Shown one piece after another: positions 49,552 through 58,385 of a DNA stretch of 64,000 nt (within the stretch, counting starts at the first letter, position 1; each line of letters begins with the position of its first letter). The translations under genes were made by a program, and so were the position numbers. The notes under the pieces were generated by a model. The model had not been told where the DNA came from, made no database searches, and saw only the letters and a list, made by a program, of their open reading frames with translations. Source of the stretch: Pseudoruegeria aquimaris (GTDB taxonomy: Bacteria; Pseudomonadota; Alphaproteobacteria; Rhodobacterales; Rhodobacteraceae); NCBI RefSeq assembly GCF_900172235.1, contig NZ_FWFQ01000008.1, positions 62,001 to 126,000 of the forward strand, written 5' to 3'.

Positions 49552-49926
49552 TCAGGGATGGGCGGTGACGATCGCACAGAGGAGCATGCCAAGGGTGACG
49601 GGCCCCCAAAGCAGGCGTTCGGGGCGTGATGGGCTGGCCGCATTCGCAAGGAAAGTGAGAGCGGAGAGCGCCAACGAGGCCCAGAACGTCCACGCGGGCC
49701 AGCCGAGAGCCAAGGCGCCGCCACGTTGGAGAATGACGCTGGCCATCATGGCCAGCACCACCGCCTGAACAACGGCCAGCACGCGCCAGGCAGGTGGCAG
49801 GCGGTTTGCGAAGCGCCCACCGACGGTGAAACGGCCCAGCGGCGCGCCCGCAGCAAGTGCCAAGTGCATCGCGGCGGGCAGGGCTGCCAGTGCCGCATAG
49901 AGCATGGAGAAGGCGTATGCTGTCAT
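49552..49926 (-). CDS. Small four-TM membrane protein
   Basis: A 124-residue integral membrane protein with four hydrophobic helices: SMLYAALAALPAAMHLALAA, VLAVVQAVVLAMMASVIL, WTFWASLALSALTFLANAA and LLWGPVTLGMLLCAIVTA. A short basic loop contains FANRLPPAWR. I do not recognise a named family. ATG at 49926 has GGGAGGCATCC before it. It appears to be the first of three minus-strand genes (this, the NAD(P)-binding protein, the DUF4386-like protein). Confidence 0.72.
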   Translation of the reverse strand: MTAYAFSMLYAALAALPAAMHLALAAGAPLGRFTVGGRFANRLPPAWRVLAVVQAVVLAMMASVILQRGGALALGWPAWTFWASLALSALTFLANAASPSRPERLLWGPVTLGMLLCAIVTAHP

Positions 49927-50113
49927 GGATGCCTCCCGATGCGGAAGGCAGGGCAGGGTGGGCGCGGGTACATGTGCGGACGTGGGGAGGCGCGGCTGCG
50001 CCGCCAGCCCTCCGGCAAGGCCAGCCTCAGAAGGAAGATGACGCCCGACAGGCGCAGGGTCCGGCGGAAAGGCGATGCTACCATGACGGGTTCCTTGAAG
50101 AAGGTTGCGATGC

Positions 50114-50476
50114 TCAACCGACCACCCTGTGGCCACGGCCACGCAGGCATTCGATCAAGATCTCTTCGCGGCGGTTGCTGGCATTGACCGTGCCCGCGGC
50201 TCCCCCGGCAAGCGCGCCCGCGATCGCTCCGCCGATGGCGTCCCCGTCATCGTCCGCTGCCCCCAGCAGGGCGCCCGCACCGGCGCCGAGCACCGTGGCG
50301 CCGGCGGTTTCCCGGTCCAATTGGCCTTGTTCCTTCGCGAGGCGGCGGCAGGCCGCCAGATCGGCGCGGTAGGTCGCGTTGGGCGGGCCGTCGAGGACGG
50401 GTGTATGGTTTGCACCGCTGTCGGCACAGGCACCGAGGCCGAGGGGCAGCAGGAGGAGCAGAAGAAACGGTTTCAT
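50114..50476 (-). CDS. Glycine-zipper lipoprotein
   Basis: A 120-residue lipoprotein with lipobox LGLGAC (acylated cysteine near residue 16). A Gly/Ala zipper of membrane-inserting type follows in the C-terminal half (AGATVLGAGAGALLG and AIGGAIAGALAGGAAG). Before the zipper, DLAACRRLAKEQGQLD and at the end RREEILIECLRGRGHRVV carry the conserved cysteine pair of this family. Such proteins resemble SlyB/OmpA-associated outer-membrane lipoproteins; the function is not known. ATG at 50476 is chosen because the signal peptide begins there. Confidence 0.78.
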   Translation of the reverse strand: MKPFLLLLLLPLGLGACADSGANHTPVLDGPPNATYRADLAACRRLAKEQGQLDRETAGATVLGAGAGALLGAADDDGDAIGGAIAGALAGGAAGTVNASNRREEILIECLRGRGHRVVG

Positions 50477-50565
50477 GGGGTGTGTCCTGAAAAAAGGGCA
50501 AAGGGGTATTGCGCGCAGCGGCGAATGCGGCAGCACGGGAAGGTCTGGCCGGAGCTGGGGTCAGG

Positions 50566-51606
50566 TCAGGCGGGGCTTGCCCGTATCGGGGCGTCTCCCG
50601 TCGAGCCACGAAAGCGATCGCGGTATTCCGTGGCAGAGATACCCATGTGGCGCTGGAACGCGCGGCGCATCCTTTCGCCGCTCTGGAAACCGGTTTTCCG
50701 GGCGATCTGCTCGATTCCCGTGCCGGTGGTTTCAAGGGCGACCCGTGCGGCCTGCAGCCGGGCGGCTTCGACGTAGGCGGCGGGCGTCATTCCGGTTTCT
50801 TCCCGGAAGCGCCGCGCGAACGTCCGTTCCGACAGGCAGGCCCGTGCGGCCAGTGCGGTGACGGTGAGCGCTGCGCCGGGATCTGAAAGGATATGACGGA
50901 GCGTTGCGTTGATCGCCGGATCTTCCGCTCGGTCGGCCACGAGGTGAGCGCTGAACTGGGATTGCCCGCCCGGGCGCATCATGTACATCACGTTGTAGCG
51001 CGCGACCTGCAGCGCGATGTCGTGGCCGAAATCGCTCTCGACGAGGGCCAGCGCGAGATCCATGCCAGCGGTCACGCCAGCGGAAGTCCAGATGTTGCCG
51101 TCCTGCACGAAGATCGCGTCGCGCTCCACGAGGACGCTGGGGTATCGTGTTTCGAGGATGGGGCACCACCACCAGTGCGTGGTGGCGCGACGACCGTTCA
51201 GAAGCCCGATTTCGGCCAGGATCATTGCCCCGGTGCAGATCGAAACGATGCGCCGGGCCCGGGTGGCGGCCTGCCGAACGAAATCCAGCAGGGCGGGGTC
51301 CTCGATCGCGGCCATCGTACCATGGCCGCCGCTGATGATCAGCGTATCGATCGGCGTTTCCGCGCGGCTGGCTTCATCGAAGGAAGCCTGGGCTGTGACC
51401 GCGATGCCCGAGGTCGTGGAAACCGGGCCTGGCTCTGCGGCAACGACGGTGATTTCGTAGGGCTCCGGCCCTCGGGGGAGGAAAAACTTCGCACCCGTAA
51501 GAACCTCGAGCGGGCCGACCACGTCCAGGATGTGGGCATCCGGGTAGGTGACCATCACCACGTGGCGGCCTCGCTGGCTTGGCGGATATGTCCGGTTTCG
51601 TGTCAT
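50566..51606 (-). CDS. GlxA-family AraC-type transcriptional regulator
   Basis: A 346-residue regulator with an N-terminal DJ-1/PfpI domain (VVMVTYPDAHILDVVGPLEVL, IDTLIISGGHG, RRIVSICTGAMILAEIGLL with the cysteine in the nucleophile-elbow position). The C-terminal part is an AraC HTH pair (LTVTALAARACLSERTFARRFREETGMTPAAYVEAARL in pieces, GIEQIARKTGFQSGERMRRAF). GlxA-like regulators control choline, carnitine or arginine catabolism genes, but no such genes are adjacent. The next genes downstream are a lipoprotein and membrane proteins, so its target cannot be inferred. Confidence 0.9.
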   Translation of the reverse strand: MTRNRTYPPSQRGRHVVMVTYPDAHILDVVGPLEVLTGAKFFLPRGPEPYEITVVAAEPGPVSTTSGIAVTAQASFDEASRAETPIDTLIISGGHGTMAAIEDPALLDFVRQAATRARRIVSICTGAMILAEIGLLNGRRATTHWWWCPILETRYPSVLVERDAIFVQDGNIWTSAGVTAGMDLALALVESDFGHDIALQVARYNVMYMMRPGGQSQFSAHLVADRAEDPAINATLRHILSDPGAALTVTALAARACLSERTFARRFREETGMTPAAYVEAARLQAARVALETTGTGIEQIARKTGFQSGERMRRAFQRHMGISATEYRDRFRGSTGDAPIRASPA

Positions 51607-51751
51607 GGTCAGACATTAAGGCATTCCTGCTGCTGACCGTTAGGACAAAGACCCCTCGAATCCTGCCAATTCGGTTTTGTCGGATTACCGCGAATACGGC
51701 GCTCCTCAGGTGGATCGCTGGGGGCGGGGCCGGCCCGAGCCGTGGTGCTTT

Positions 51752-52026
51752 TCAGGGTGCGTCGAGCCCCAGCTGGGCTTTCAGGCCGCCGATGAAGGTG
51801 GCGTCGTCGAGCGCCTTGCGGTTGTCGAGCAGTTCCTCCGCATCGGCGCCGGCGCGGCAGCGCAGCTGGCTGCTGCCGTCGGTGACGGCCTCCCAGATCA
51901 CCTCGGCCGCGACGGCTGCCTCGATGGAAGGTTCATCGGTCACGTCCAGCCGCGCTCCTGGAACAGCCTGGCGGTCGCCTTGCCGATCCCGGAGGAGGCG
52001 CCGGTGATGAGAATGGTCCGTGCCAT
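51752..52026 (-). pseudogene. Remnant of a short-chain dehydrogenase gene
   Basis: Reading the minus strand from ATG 52026 gives MARTILITGASSGIGKATAR and LFQERGW, the start of an SDR. It then stops in frame. Shifting frame, the sequence continues ARLDVTDEPSIEAAVAA and immediately EVIWEAVTDGSSQLRCRAGADAEELL, ending GGLKAQLGLDAP, which is the usual SDR C-terminus. The region between, including the NNAG and YxxxK catalytic motifs, is missing. About 275 bp remain of a gene normally near 750 bp. At least two deletions are needed to explain it, so the product is not functional. Confidence 0.88.
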
Positions 52027-52142
52027 GGAAAACCCCTTTTCTGAAACGCTTGCCTCGCAGACCTACGCGCGCGGCCGCGCCCCGGCGATTTCCGGGCGCG
52101 CCAAGCTTGTGGCCCATCGCGCCAATCGCGCCCCCGGCGGGA

Positions 52143-52983
52143 TCAGTGCACCTGCATCCCGGCCTCGGGGGCCTTGGCGGCGCGGTAGTCGCCAGGGGTG
52201 AGCCCCGTCCAGCCCTGGAAGGCGCGGAGGAAGGAAGAAGCGTCCCGGAAGCCCAGAAGGAAGGAGATCTCCGGCACGCTGAGCGCGCTGTCCTTCAGAT
52301 AGCGTTCCGACAGCTCGAAGCGCGTTTCGCCGAGCAGCGCTTGGAAGCTGGTGCCTTCCTCGGTCAGCCGCCTCTGCAGGCTGCGCTTGGAGATGTTGAG
52401 GCGGCGGGCCATCGCGTCGTTCGTGGTGGCGCCGCCGGGCAGGGCCTCCGACAGGGCCTGCTTGAGCCGGCCGGCCATCGTGTCGGTTCCGAGCCGTTCG
52501 GCAAGCTGTTCGGAAAAGCCGGGCTCCAGCGTTTCCCAGAGCGAGGCGTTTCGGGTGATGAGCGGCAGATCGGCATCTTCGGCGCGGAAGGTCAGGCTCA
52601 CCACGCCGCCGGGTTTCGGAGCCCCGCCGAGAAAGGCCGCCGTCTTGGCGTCGATCGGCAGCGCGCCGGGCAGGGTGGTTTCGGCGGGCACCAGATCGAG
52701 GCCGGTGAAGCAGCGGGCGCATTCGGTGATGTAGAGGATTTCGAAGAGCCCCATGCGCGGCGTCATCGGCACGCGGGCCTCGGAGGAGTGCATCTCGACC
52801 TTCAGCGCCTGCTCCGGGCGCGTGACCGGGATGCGGAACGGGCCGACAAGCGGCTTGAAATCGGTCAGCCGGGTGAGGCCGAGGGCCAGCGTGTCGGCGC
52901 AGGACGCGCTTGGGATCGACGCCGAGCAGCGTCTTCATCTGTTGGAAATACTGCCCCACCGGGTAGCGGATCGCCATGGCCAT
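52143..52983 (-). pseudogene. Decayed AraC-family regulator gene
   Basis: The N-terminus (MAMAIRYPVGQYFQQM, LLGVDPKRVLRR) is in one frame. The rest (ADTLALGLTRLTDFKPLVG, EMHSSEARVPMTPRMGLFEI, then the AraC HTH domain RRLNISKRSLQRRLTEEG and FLLGFRDASSFLRAFQGWTG) is in another, joined near 52900. Homologues with this arabinose-binding-like domain have about 60 more residues between the two parts, so a deletion with frameshift is likely. Translation could restart at ATG 52793, giving a 216-residue truncated regulator that retains the DNA-binding half. Its neighbour, an SDR, has decayed as well. Confidence 0.78.
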
Positions 52984-53142
52984 GCTCCGTCTGCTGCGCC
53001 TGATTTATAGGCGCAAGATGCATGGGGTAACCATGGGGCAGGGGCCCGCTGGCGCCAGTGGCCAGAGAATTGGAGCGTTTCGCCAGTTTCGCGCGCGGGT
53101 TTTGGCGGGTAGAACGGAGGCAGGCCAACAGGGAGGCGACCC

Positions 53143-53604
53143 ATGCGATTGACGGTGAACGGAACGGAGCACGAGGTGGAGGTGGAGCCCGAGATGCCCC
53201 TGCTGTGGGTGCTGAGGGACGAGTTGAACATCACCGGGCCAAAGTATGGCTGCGGCATCGCGCAATGCGGGGCCTGCACTGTGCACGTCGATGGCGTGGC
53301 GGTGCGCTCCTGCCAGCTTGCGATCGGAGATCTCGCGGGCGGAGAGGTGACGACGATCGAAGGGCTGGGCCAGCCCGAAAGCCTGCACGCCGTTCAGCAG
53401 GCCTGGGTGGAGCACCAGGTGGCGCAATGCGGCTACTGCCAGTCAGGGCAGATCATGCAGGCCGCCTCGCTGCTCGATTTCAACCCCGCGCCGACCGACG
53501 CGGACATCGACGCCGCCATGTCCGGCAATCTCTGCCGCTGCGGCACCTATCCGCGCATCCGGGCCGCCGTGAAAGCGGCCGCGCAGAAACTTCAGGGGGC
53601 CTGA
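53143..53604 (+). CDS. iorA: Isoquinoline 1-oxidoreductase-type (2Fe-2S) subunit
   Basis: A 153-residue electron-transfer subunit of a molybdenum hydroxylase. The plant-type [2Fe-2S] cluster motif is [15 protein letters not shown]...RSC, and the second cluster in the helical domain uses CGYCQSGQ and CRCGTYPRI. Length and motif spacing are those of IorA/QorA small subunits. ATG at 53143 has GGGAGGCGACCC before it. It is followed 2 bp later by the catalytic subunit and then by a diheme cytochrome. There is no FAD subunit, as is typical of the Ior type. Confidence 0.92.
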   Translation: MRLTVNGTEHEVEVEPEMPLLWVLRDELNITGPKYGCGIAQCGACTVHVDGVAVRSCQLAIGDLAGGEVTTIEGLGQPESLHAVQQAWVEHQVAQCGYCQSGQIMQAASLLDFNPAPTDADIDAAMSGNLCRCGTYPRIRAAVKAAAQKLQGA

Positions 53605-53606
53605 TC

Positions 53607-55850
53607 ATGAGCCGCGTTGGAAAGATCGCCCGCCGCACCTTCCTGATCGGCTCCGCCGCCATTGCCGGCGGCGTGGCGTTCGGGGTCTACGCCGCCCGTC
53701 AGCCCTTCGACAATCCCAACCTCGACGATCTTCCCGAAGGTGCGGCCAGCTTCAACCCCTGGGTGATCGTGGACAGCGAGAAGGTCACCCTGATCGCGCC
53801 CCACGCCGACAAGGGGCAGGGCATCTTCTCGGCCCAGGCCGCCTTGATCGCGGAGGAACTCGACATCGAGCTGGATCAGGTCGAGGTGAGCTTCGGCATG
53901 CCCGACAAGGCCTACTACAACCGCGCCCTGACCGAAGCCATGGCCGGCTTCCCGCTGCACGACACCAGCCCCACCGCCGAACGCGTGCGCGGCTTCGTGG
54001 GTGGCGTCGTCAAGCTGGCGATGCCGATGATGACGACCGGCGGATCGACGGGCGTGCCCGACAGCTACGACAAGCTGCGCCAGGCCGGCGCGACCGCGCG
54101 CGAGACGCTCAAGCTGGCGGCCTCGCGCCAAAGCGGGGTGCCGGTGGCGGAGCTGCGAACCGAGGCCGGCGCCGTGATCCTGCCCGACGGCACCGCGCTG
54201 CCCTACACGGCGCTCGCGGGCCTTGCGGCCACGCTGCCGCCCGTCACCGACGTGCCGCTGCGCGATCCGAAGGAGTGGCGCCTCGTGGGCAAGCCGATGA
54301 ACCGGCTGGACATGGTGGCCAAGTCCACCGGCACGCTCACCTACGGCATCGATCACCGCGCCGAGGGGATGCTCCACGCCGCCATCAAGGTAAACCCGCG
54401 CCAGGGCGGGGCACTGAAGGGCTATGACGCTTCCGCCGCGCAGGCGATGCCGGGGGTGAAGAAGATCGTGGAGATCACCGGCGGCGTGGCCGTGGTGGCC
54501 GACAACACCTGGCGTGCCTTCCAGGCGGCCGAGGCCATCGCCTTCGATTGGGGCGAGGCGCCCTATCCGGCCGAGCAGGCCGAGCACTGGGCGCATCTCT
54601 CCGGCATCTTCGACGACGATCACCTGAACGCCGAGGCGCGCGTGGAAGGTGACGTGGAGGCCGCCGAGGGCGAGGAAGTGCGCGGCGAATACCGCTCGCC
54701 CTACCTGGCCCACGCCCCGCTCGAGCCGCTCAACGCGACGGTCCTCGTGACCGACGATCGCGTGGACATCTGGGCGGGCCACCAGATCCAGATGTTCGCC
54801 GAGCAGGTCGTGTCCGAGATCACCGGCGTGGATCAGGAGAACGTGCACCTGCACAACATGTTCATCGGCGGCAGCTTCGGGCACCGTCTGGAATTCGATT
54901 TCATCCGGCAGGCGGCCGAGATCGCCAACCAGATGCGCGGAACGCCCGTTCAGCTGACCTATTCGCGGGAGGAGGATTTCGCCCATGACTTCCCCCGCCA
55001 CATCACCATGGGCCGGGGCGTGGCCAAGGTGAAGGGCGGCAGGGTCACCGCGCTGGACGTGCAGATCGCCGGCCAGTCGGTGATGCGCTCGCAGATGGGG
55101 CGGATGGGGCTCAGCCTGCCCGGGCCCGATACGCAGCTGCACGAAGGCGCCTGGGATGCGCCCTATTTCAACCTGCCCAACCTGCGGGTGCGCTCCTACC
55201 GGACGGAAGCGCTGGCGCCGGTTTCCTCCTGGCGGGCCGTCGGGGCGGGGCCGAACGTCTTCATCTACGAAACGCTTCTGGACGAAGCCATCCACGCCGC
55301 CGGGGCCGATCCGCTGGAAGAACGCATCCGCCTGATGGGGCATGACGTTTCGGTCAAGGTGCTGGAGGCGGTGGGCGAGCTTGCCTCGTGGAACGGGCCG
55401 TCCGCCGGCCCGGGCCGTGGGCGCGGCGTGGCCTATGGCTTTTCCTTCGGGGTGCCGGTGGCCACGATCGTGGAGGTGGCCGCCACCGATGCGGGCATCC
55501 GGATCGAGAAGGCCTGGGTTGTGGCGGATGTCGGCAAGGTCATCGATCCGGTGAACTTGGAGAACCTCGCGCAGGGCGGGACGGTCTTCGGCCTCGGCCA
55601 CGCGATCAACTGCGAGATCACCTATGCCGATGGCATGGCCGAGCAGACGAACTACCACGCCCACGAGGGGATGCGGATGTATCAGTGCCCCGAGATCCGG
55701 TTCAAGGCGCTGGAGAACGGCGCGAAGATCCGCGGCTTCGGCGAGCCCCCGGTGCCGCCCTCGGCCCCGGCGCTGGGCAACGCGATCTTCGCCGCCACCG
55801 GCCAGCGGATCCGCGAAATGCCCTTCAACAAGTTCATCGATTTCCTGTGA
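53607..55850 (+). CDS. iorB: Isoquinoline 1-oxidoreductase-type molybdopterin subunit
   Basis: A 747-residue catalytic subunit of the xanthine-dehydrogenase superfamily (IorB type), which binds Mo-molybdopterin cytosine dinucleotide. The N-terminus carries a Tat-like signal (ARRTFLIGSAAIAGG), so the enzyme is probably periplasmic. Characteristic segments are DKGQGIFSAQAALIAEEL, WRLVGKPMNRLDMVAKSTG, YLAHAPLEPLNA, GGSFGHRLEFDF, SSWRAVGAGPNVF and GFGEPPVPPSAPALGNAI with the catalytic glutamate. The natural substrate is an N-heterocycle or aldehyde; isoquinoline itself is only a family name. It is co-transcribed with iorA and a cytochrome c gene. Confidence 0.92.
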   Translation: MSRVGKIARRTFLIGSAAIAGGVAFGVYAARQPFDNPNLDDLPEGAASFNPWVIVDSEKVTLIAPHADKGQGIFSAQAALIAEELDIELDQVEVSFGMPDKAYYNRALTEAMAGFPLHDTSPTAERVRGFVGGVVKLAMPMMTTGGSTGVPDSYDKLRQAGATARETLKLAASRQSGVPVAELRTEAGAVILPDGTALPYTALAGLAATLPPVTDVPLRDPKEWRLVGKPMNRLDMVAKSTGTLTYGIDHRAEGMLHAAIKVNPRQGGALKGYDASAAQAMPGVKKIVEITGGVAVVADNTWRAFQAAEAIAFDWGEAPYPAEQAEHWAHLSGIFDDDHLNAEARVEGDVEAAEGEEVRGEYRSPYLAHAPLEPLNATVLVTDDRVDIWAGHQIQMFAEQVVSEITGVDQENVHLHNMFIGGSFGHRLEFDFIRQAAEIANQMRGTPVQLTYSREEDFAHDFPRHITMGRGVAKVKGGRVTALDVQIAGQSVMRSQMGRMGLSLPGPDTQLHEGAWDAPYFNLPNLRVRSYRTEALAPVSSWRAVGAGPNVFIYETLLDEAIHAAGADPLEERIRLMGHDVSVKVLEAVGELASWNGPSAGPGRGRGVAYGFSFGVPVATIVEVAATDAGIRIEKAWVVADVGKVIDPVNLENLAQGGTVFGLGHAINCEITYADGMAEQTNYHAHEGMRMYQCPEIRFKALENGAKIRGFGEPPVPPSAPALGNAIFAATGQRIREMPFNKFIDFL

Positions 55851-55858
55851 GGCCCGCC

Positions 55859-56485
55859 ATGATGAAACGCACACTCTGGGCGCCCCTTGCCCTGCTTGCG
55901 GCCACCGGCGTCTGGGCCGCGGGTGAAACGATCGAGATCAACCCGCCCGCCGAGGGCAGCGTCAGCACGGAAGAGGGGCTCGCCGCGTGGGGCCGGATCT
56001 ACGAGGTGGCCAGCCACCCGCGCTGCGCCAACTGCCACACGGGCGAAAGCGACAGGCCGATGTGGTCCGGCCCTTCCTACGGCAAGGCCCGCCCGCACGG
56101 GATGAACATCCGCGCCGGCGAAAGCCGCATCGGGGCGGAGCATATCCTCTGCTCGACCTGCCACACCACGAAGGACGAGGACTGGAGCAACGCCAACGCC
56201 GTGCCCCACGCCGCTCCGCGCGTGGCGGCGGAGTGGCAGCTGGCGCCGGTGGAGGCCGATTGGTTCGGGCGCAGCAGCGTCGAGATCTGCAGGCAACTGC
56301 GCGATCCCGAGCGCAACGGCGATCGGGACATGCTGGAGCTGGCCGCCCACCTCGACCACGATCTGATCCTGCACTGGGCCTGGGCACCGGGCGGCGGGCG
56401 CGAGCCTGCGCCTTACAGCCTGCAGGAGCACGTCAATGACATCCTGACATGGGGCGTGGCCGGCATGCCGTGCCCAGAAAACTGA
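55859..56485 (+). CDS. Periplasmic diheme c-type cytochrome-like protein
   Basis: A 208-residue secreted protein: signal peptide with cleavage near residue 21 (GVWAAG) and two CXXCH heme c motifs, CANCH (about residue 58) and CSTCH (about residue 98). The C-terminal half (NGDRDMLELAAHLDHDLILHWAWAPG) is rich in His and Asp and does not look like a standard cytochrome c. It starts 8 bp after the iorB stop and most likely accepts electrons from the hydroxylase for the respiratory chain. Two in-frame ATG codons are adjacent (55859, 55862). Confidence 0.85.
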   Translation: MMKRTLWAPLALLAATGVWAAGETIEINPPAEGSVSTEEGLAAWGRIYEVASHPRCANCHTGESDRPMWSGPSYGKARPHGMNIRAGESRIGAEHILCSTCHTTKDEDWSNANAVPHAAPRVAAEWQLAPVEADWFGRSSVEICRQLRDPERNGDRDMLELAAHLDHDLILHWAWAPGGGREPAPYSLQEHVNDILTWGVAGMPCPEN

Positions 56486-56523
56486 TGCCCGAAAACTGAA
56501 ACCTGCGAACGGAGGAGCGCGCC

Positions 56524-56841
56524 ATGGGTGCAGGAATAGCTGCTGGCCTGCTGGTGTTCACCGGCGTCTGGCACGCCACGGAATGGATGATGGACGGCCG
56601 CCGCCGGGACACGTGGATGCTCGTGCCCTTCGGGTTGCTCTACCTTGCGTTGGGCGGCCTCATCGCGGCCGGAACGGGCGGCGCGATCACCCAGGCCGTG
56701 GCACTGGCCGCCGTGCTCGGCGGCGGCAGTCTCGCGCTGCTGATGCGCGGGCGGGTCGATCTGCGCCGCTGGGTGCTTCGGGCCTTCATCGGCCTCGACG
56801 CGGTGATCGCTCTGGGCCTGATTTCCGCGCTGCTGGGCTGA
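56524..56841 (+). CDS. Small four-helix membrane protein
   Basis: A 105-residue hydrophobic protein with about four helices: GIAAGLLVFTGVWHATEWMM, LVPFGLLYLALGGLIAAGTG, ITQAVALAAVLGGGSLALLM and VLRAFIGLDAVIALGLISALL. No named family is recognised. The ATG at 56524 has GGAGGAGCG before it. It lies 38 bp after the cytochrome gene on the same strand and may be the last gene of the hydroxylase operon. The histidine in the first helix could bind heme, but that is speculation. Confidence 0.72.
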   Translation: MGAGIAAGLLVFTGVWHATEWMMDGRRRDTWMLVPFGLLYLALGGLIAAGTGGAITQAVALAAVLGGGSLALLMRGRVDLRRWVLRAFIGLDAVIALGLISALLG

Positions 56842-56856
56842 GGCGCATCCCCGGCG

Positions 56857-58290
56857 TCACCCCGCCGGCGCCTTGCCTGTCCAGGCGGTGCGGTCGATGT
56901 CGAGATCGGGGAAATCCGCCGGGTCCAGCACCGGGCGATCGACCCCCGCCGCAAGCTGCGCGCGGAAATCCGTCAGCAGCCGCAGGCAGGTGGGCAGCAG
57001 CATCATGATCACCACGAGGTTCACCACCGCCAGCACGCCCATGAGCGGATCGGAGAAGAAGAACACCGCCGTCGCGCCGGGGGCCGTGGCGCCGAGGAAG
57101 ACGATGCCGATGATCACGAGGCGCAGCACATTGCGCGCCGCGTGGCTGTGGGTGATCACGGTGAGCGCGTTTTCCCCGAGGTAGTAGTTGTAGATGATCG
57201 AGGAGAAGGCGAAGAGCAGGATCATCGCCGAGAGCGCGTATTGCGCCCATGGGCCGAGGTGGAACACCAGCGACTGCTGGGTCAGCGCGATGCCGTCGAT
57301 GGCCTCCGCGCCGGGCTGGTAGATCCCGCCCAGAAGCACGATCATCGCCGTGCAGGTGCAGATGAAGATCGTATCGATGAAGACCGAAAGGCTCTGGGTG
57401 ATGCCCTGGCTGATTGGGTGGCGCACGTCGGCGGTGGCGGCCACGTTGGGGGCTGAGCCAAGCCCGGCCTCGTTGGAAAAGAGCCCCCGTTGCAGGCCCT
57501 GCGTCAGCGCCGCGCCCATGCCGCCGGCGACGGCCTCGCGGAAGCCGAAGGCATTGGCCACGATGTCCACCAGCACGCCGGGCACCGCGGTGATGTTCAG
57601 AAGAACGATCAGCAGCGCCATGGCGATGTAGCCAAGCGCCATCACCGGCACCACCACGTCGGCCACCTTGGCGATCCGGTGGATGCCGCCGAAGACGATG
57701 AAGCCGGCGATCACGGCGAGCAGGGCGCCGGTGACGGTGCGGTTCACGCCGAGGCTGTCCTGCATGGCGCCGGCGACGGTATTGCCCTGGAAGGCGTTGA
57801 AGCCGAGACCGAAGGCGGCGATGAGGCAGACGGCGTAGACGATGGCCAGCCAGCGATACTGCGCGCCCAGCCCGTGCAGGATAGAGCGCGCCGGGCCGCC
57901 GCGGTAATCCCCGGTCGGCTGGCGCCGCTTGTAGAGCTGGGCGAGGGAGCATTCCACGAGGCTGGTGGCCATGCCCACGAGCGCGATGGCCCACATCCAG
58001 AACACCGCGCCGGGGCCGCCCAGCGTGATGGCGACGGCCACGCCGGCGATATTGCCGCCGCCCACGCGCCCGCCGACGCTCACCAGAAGCGCCGCCCGCG
58101 CCGAGATCGCGTCCGGGTCGCTCGTCTGGTTCCGGCCGGAGAGCACGCGGAACATCCGCTTGAAGAACCGGATCTGCACGAAGCCCGTGAGCAGGGTGAT
58201 GAAACCGCCCAGGACGACGAGAAGCGGGATCAACGCCCAGCCCCATGTCAGATCGCCGATGACGCCGAAGATCGTTTGCAGCAGGTCCAT
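56857..58290 (-). CDS. Alanine or glycine:cation symporter (AGCS family)
   Basis: A 477-residue membrane protein with about ten helices. It carries the AGCS signature GLFSNEAGLGSAPNVAA in the C-terminal half and the family starts GFVQIRFFKRMFRVLSG and SVGGRVGGGNIAGVAVAITLGGPGAVFWMW in part. It imports alanine or glycine with Na+ or H+. The C-terminal soluble tail (AGVDRPVLDPADFPDLDID) is unusual but short. It is convergent with the small membrane protein gene and shares a strand with malK upstream, 96 bp away, so it probably has its own promoter there. Confidence 0.94.
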   Translation of the reverse strand: MDLLQTIFGVIGDLTWGWALIPLLVVLGGFITLLTGFVQIRFFKRMFRVLSGRNQTSDPDAISARAALLVSVGGRVGGGNIAGVAVAITLGGPGAVFWMWAIALVGMATSLVECSLAQLYKRRQPTGDYRGGPARSILHGLGAQYRWLAIVYAVCLIAAFGLGFNAFQGNTVAGAMQDSLGVNRTVTGALLAVIAGFIVFGGIHRIAKVADVVVPVMALGYIAMALLIVLLNITAVPGVLVDIVANAFGFREAVAGGMGAALTQGLQRGLFSNEAGLGSAPNVAATADVRHPISQGITQSLSVFIDTIFICTCTAMIVLLGGIYQPGAEAIDGIALTQQSLVFHLGPWAQYALSAMILLFAFSSIIYNYYLGENALTVITHSHAARNVLRLVIIGIVFLGATAPGATAVFFFSDPLMGVLAVVNLVVIMMLLPTCLRLLTDFRAQLAAGVDRPVLDPADFPDLDIDRTAWTGKAPAG

Positions 58291-58385
58291 CGCTTGCCTT
58301 CCCTTTCCTTGCGCGGCCGGGCGCGCGCGCCTTCCGGCCCACTGTGCCGTAAGGTCAAGCGATGGAACAAGGATTTTCGCGAATG

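Noticed and set aside
49927-50113. Short arginine-rich open frame (about 53 codons from ATG near 50084, minus strand)
   Set aside because: Poor ribosome-binding site, low-complexity Arg/Pro content and no similarity; treated as non-coding.
53592-55874. 760-codon minus-strand frame opposite iorB
   Set aside because: His/Asp/Arg-rich shadow frame of the hydroxylase gene with no domain similarity.
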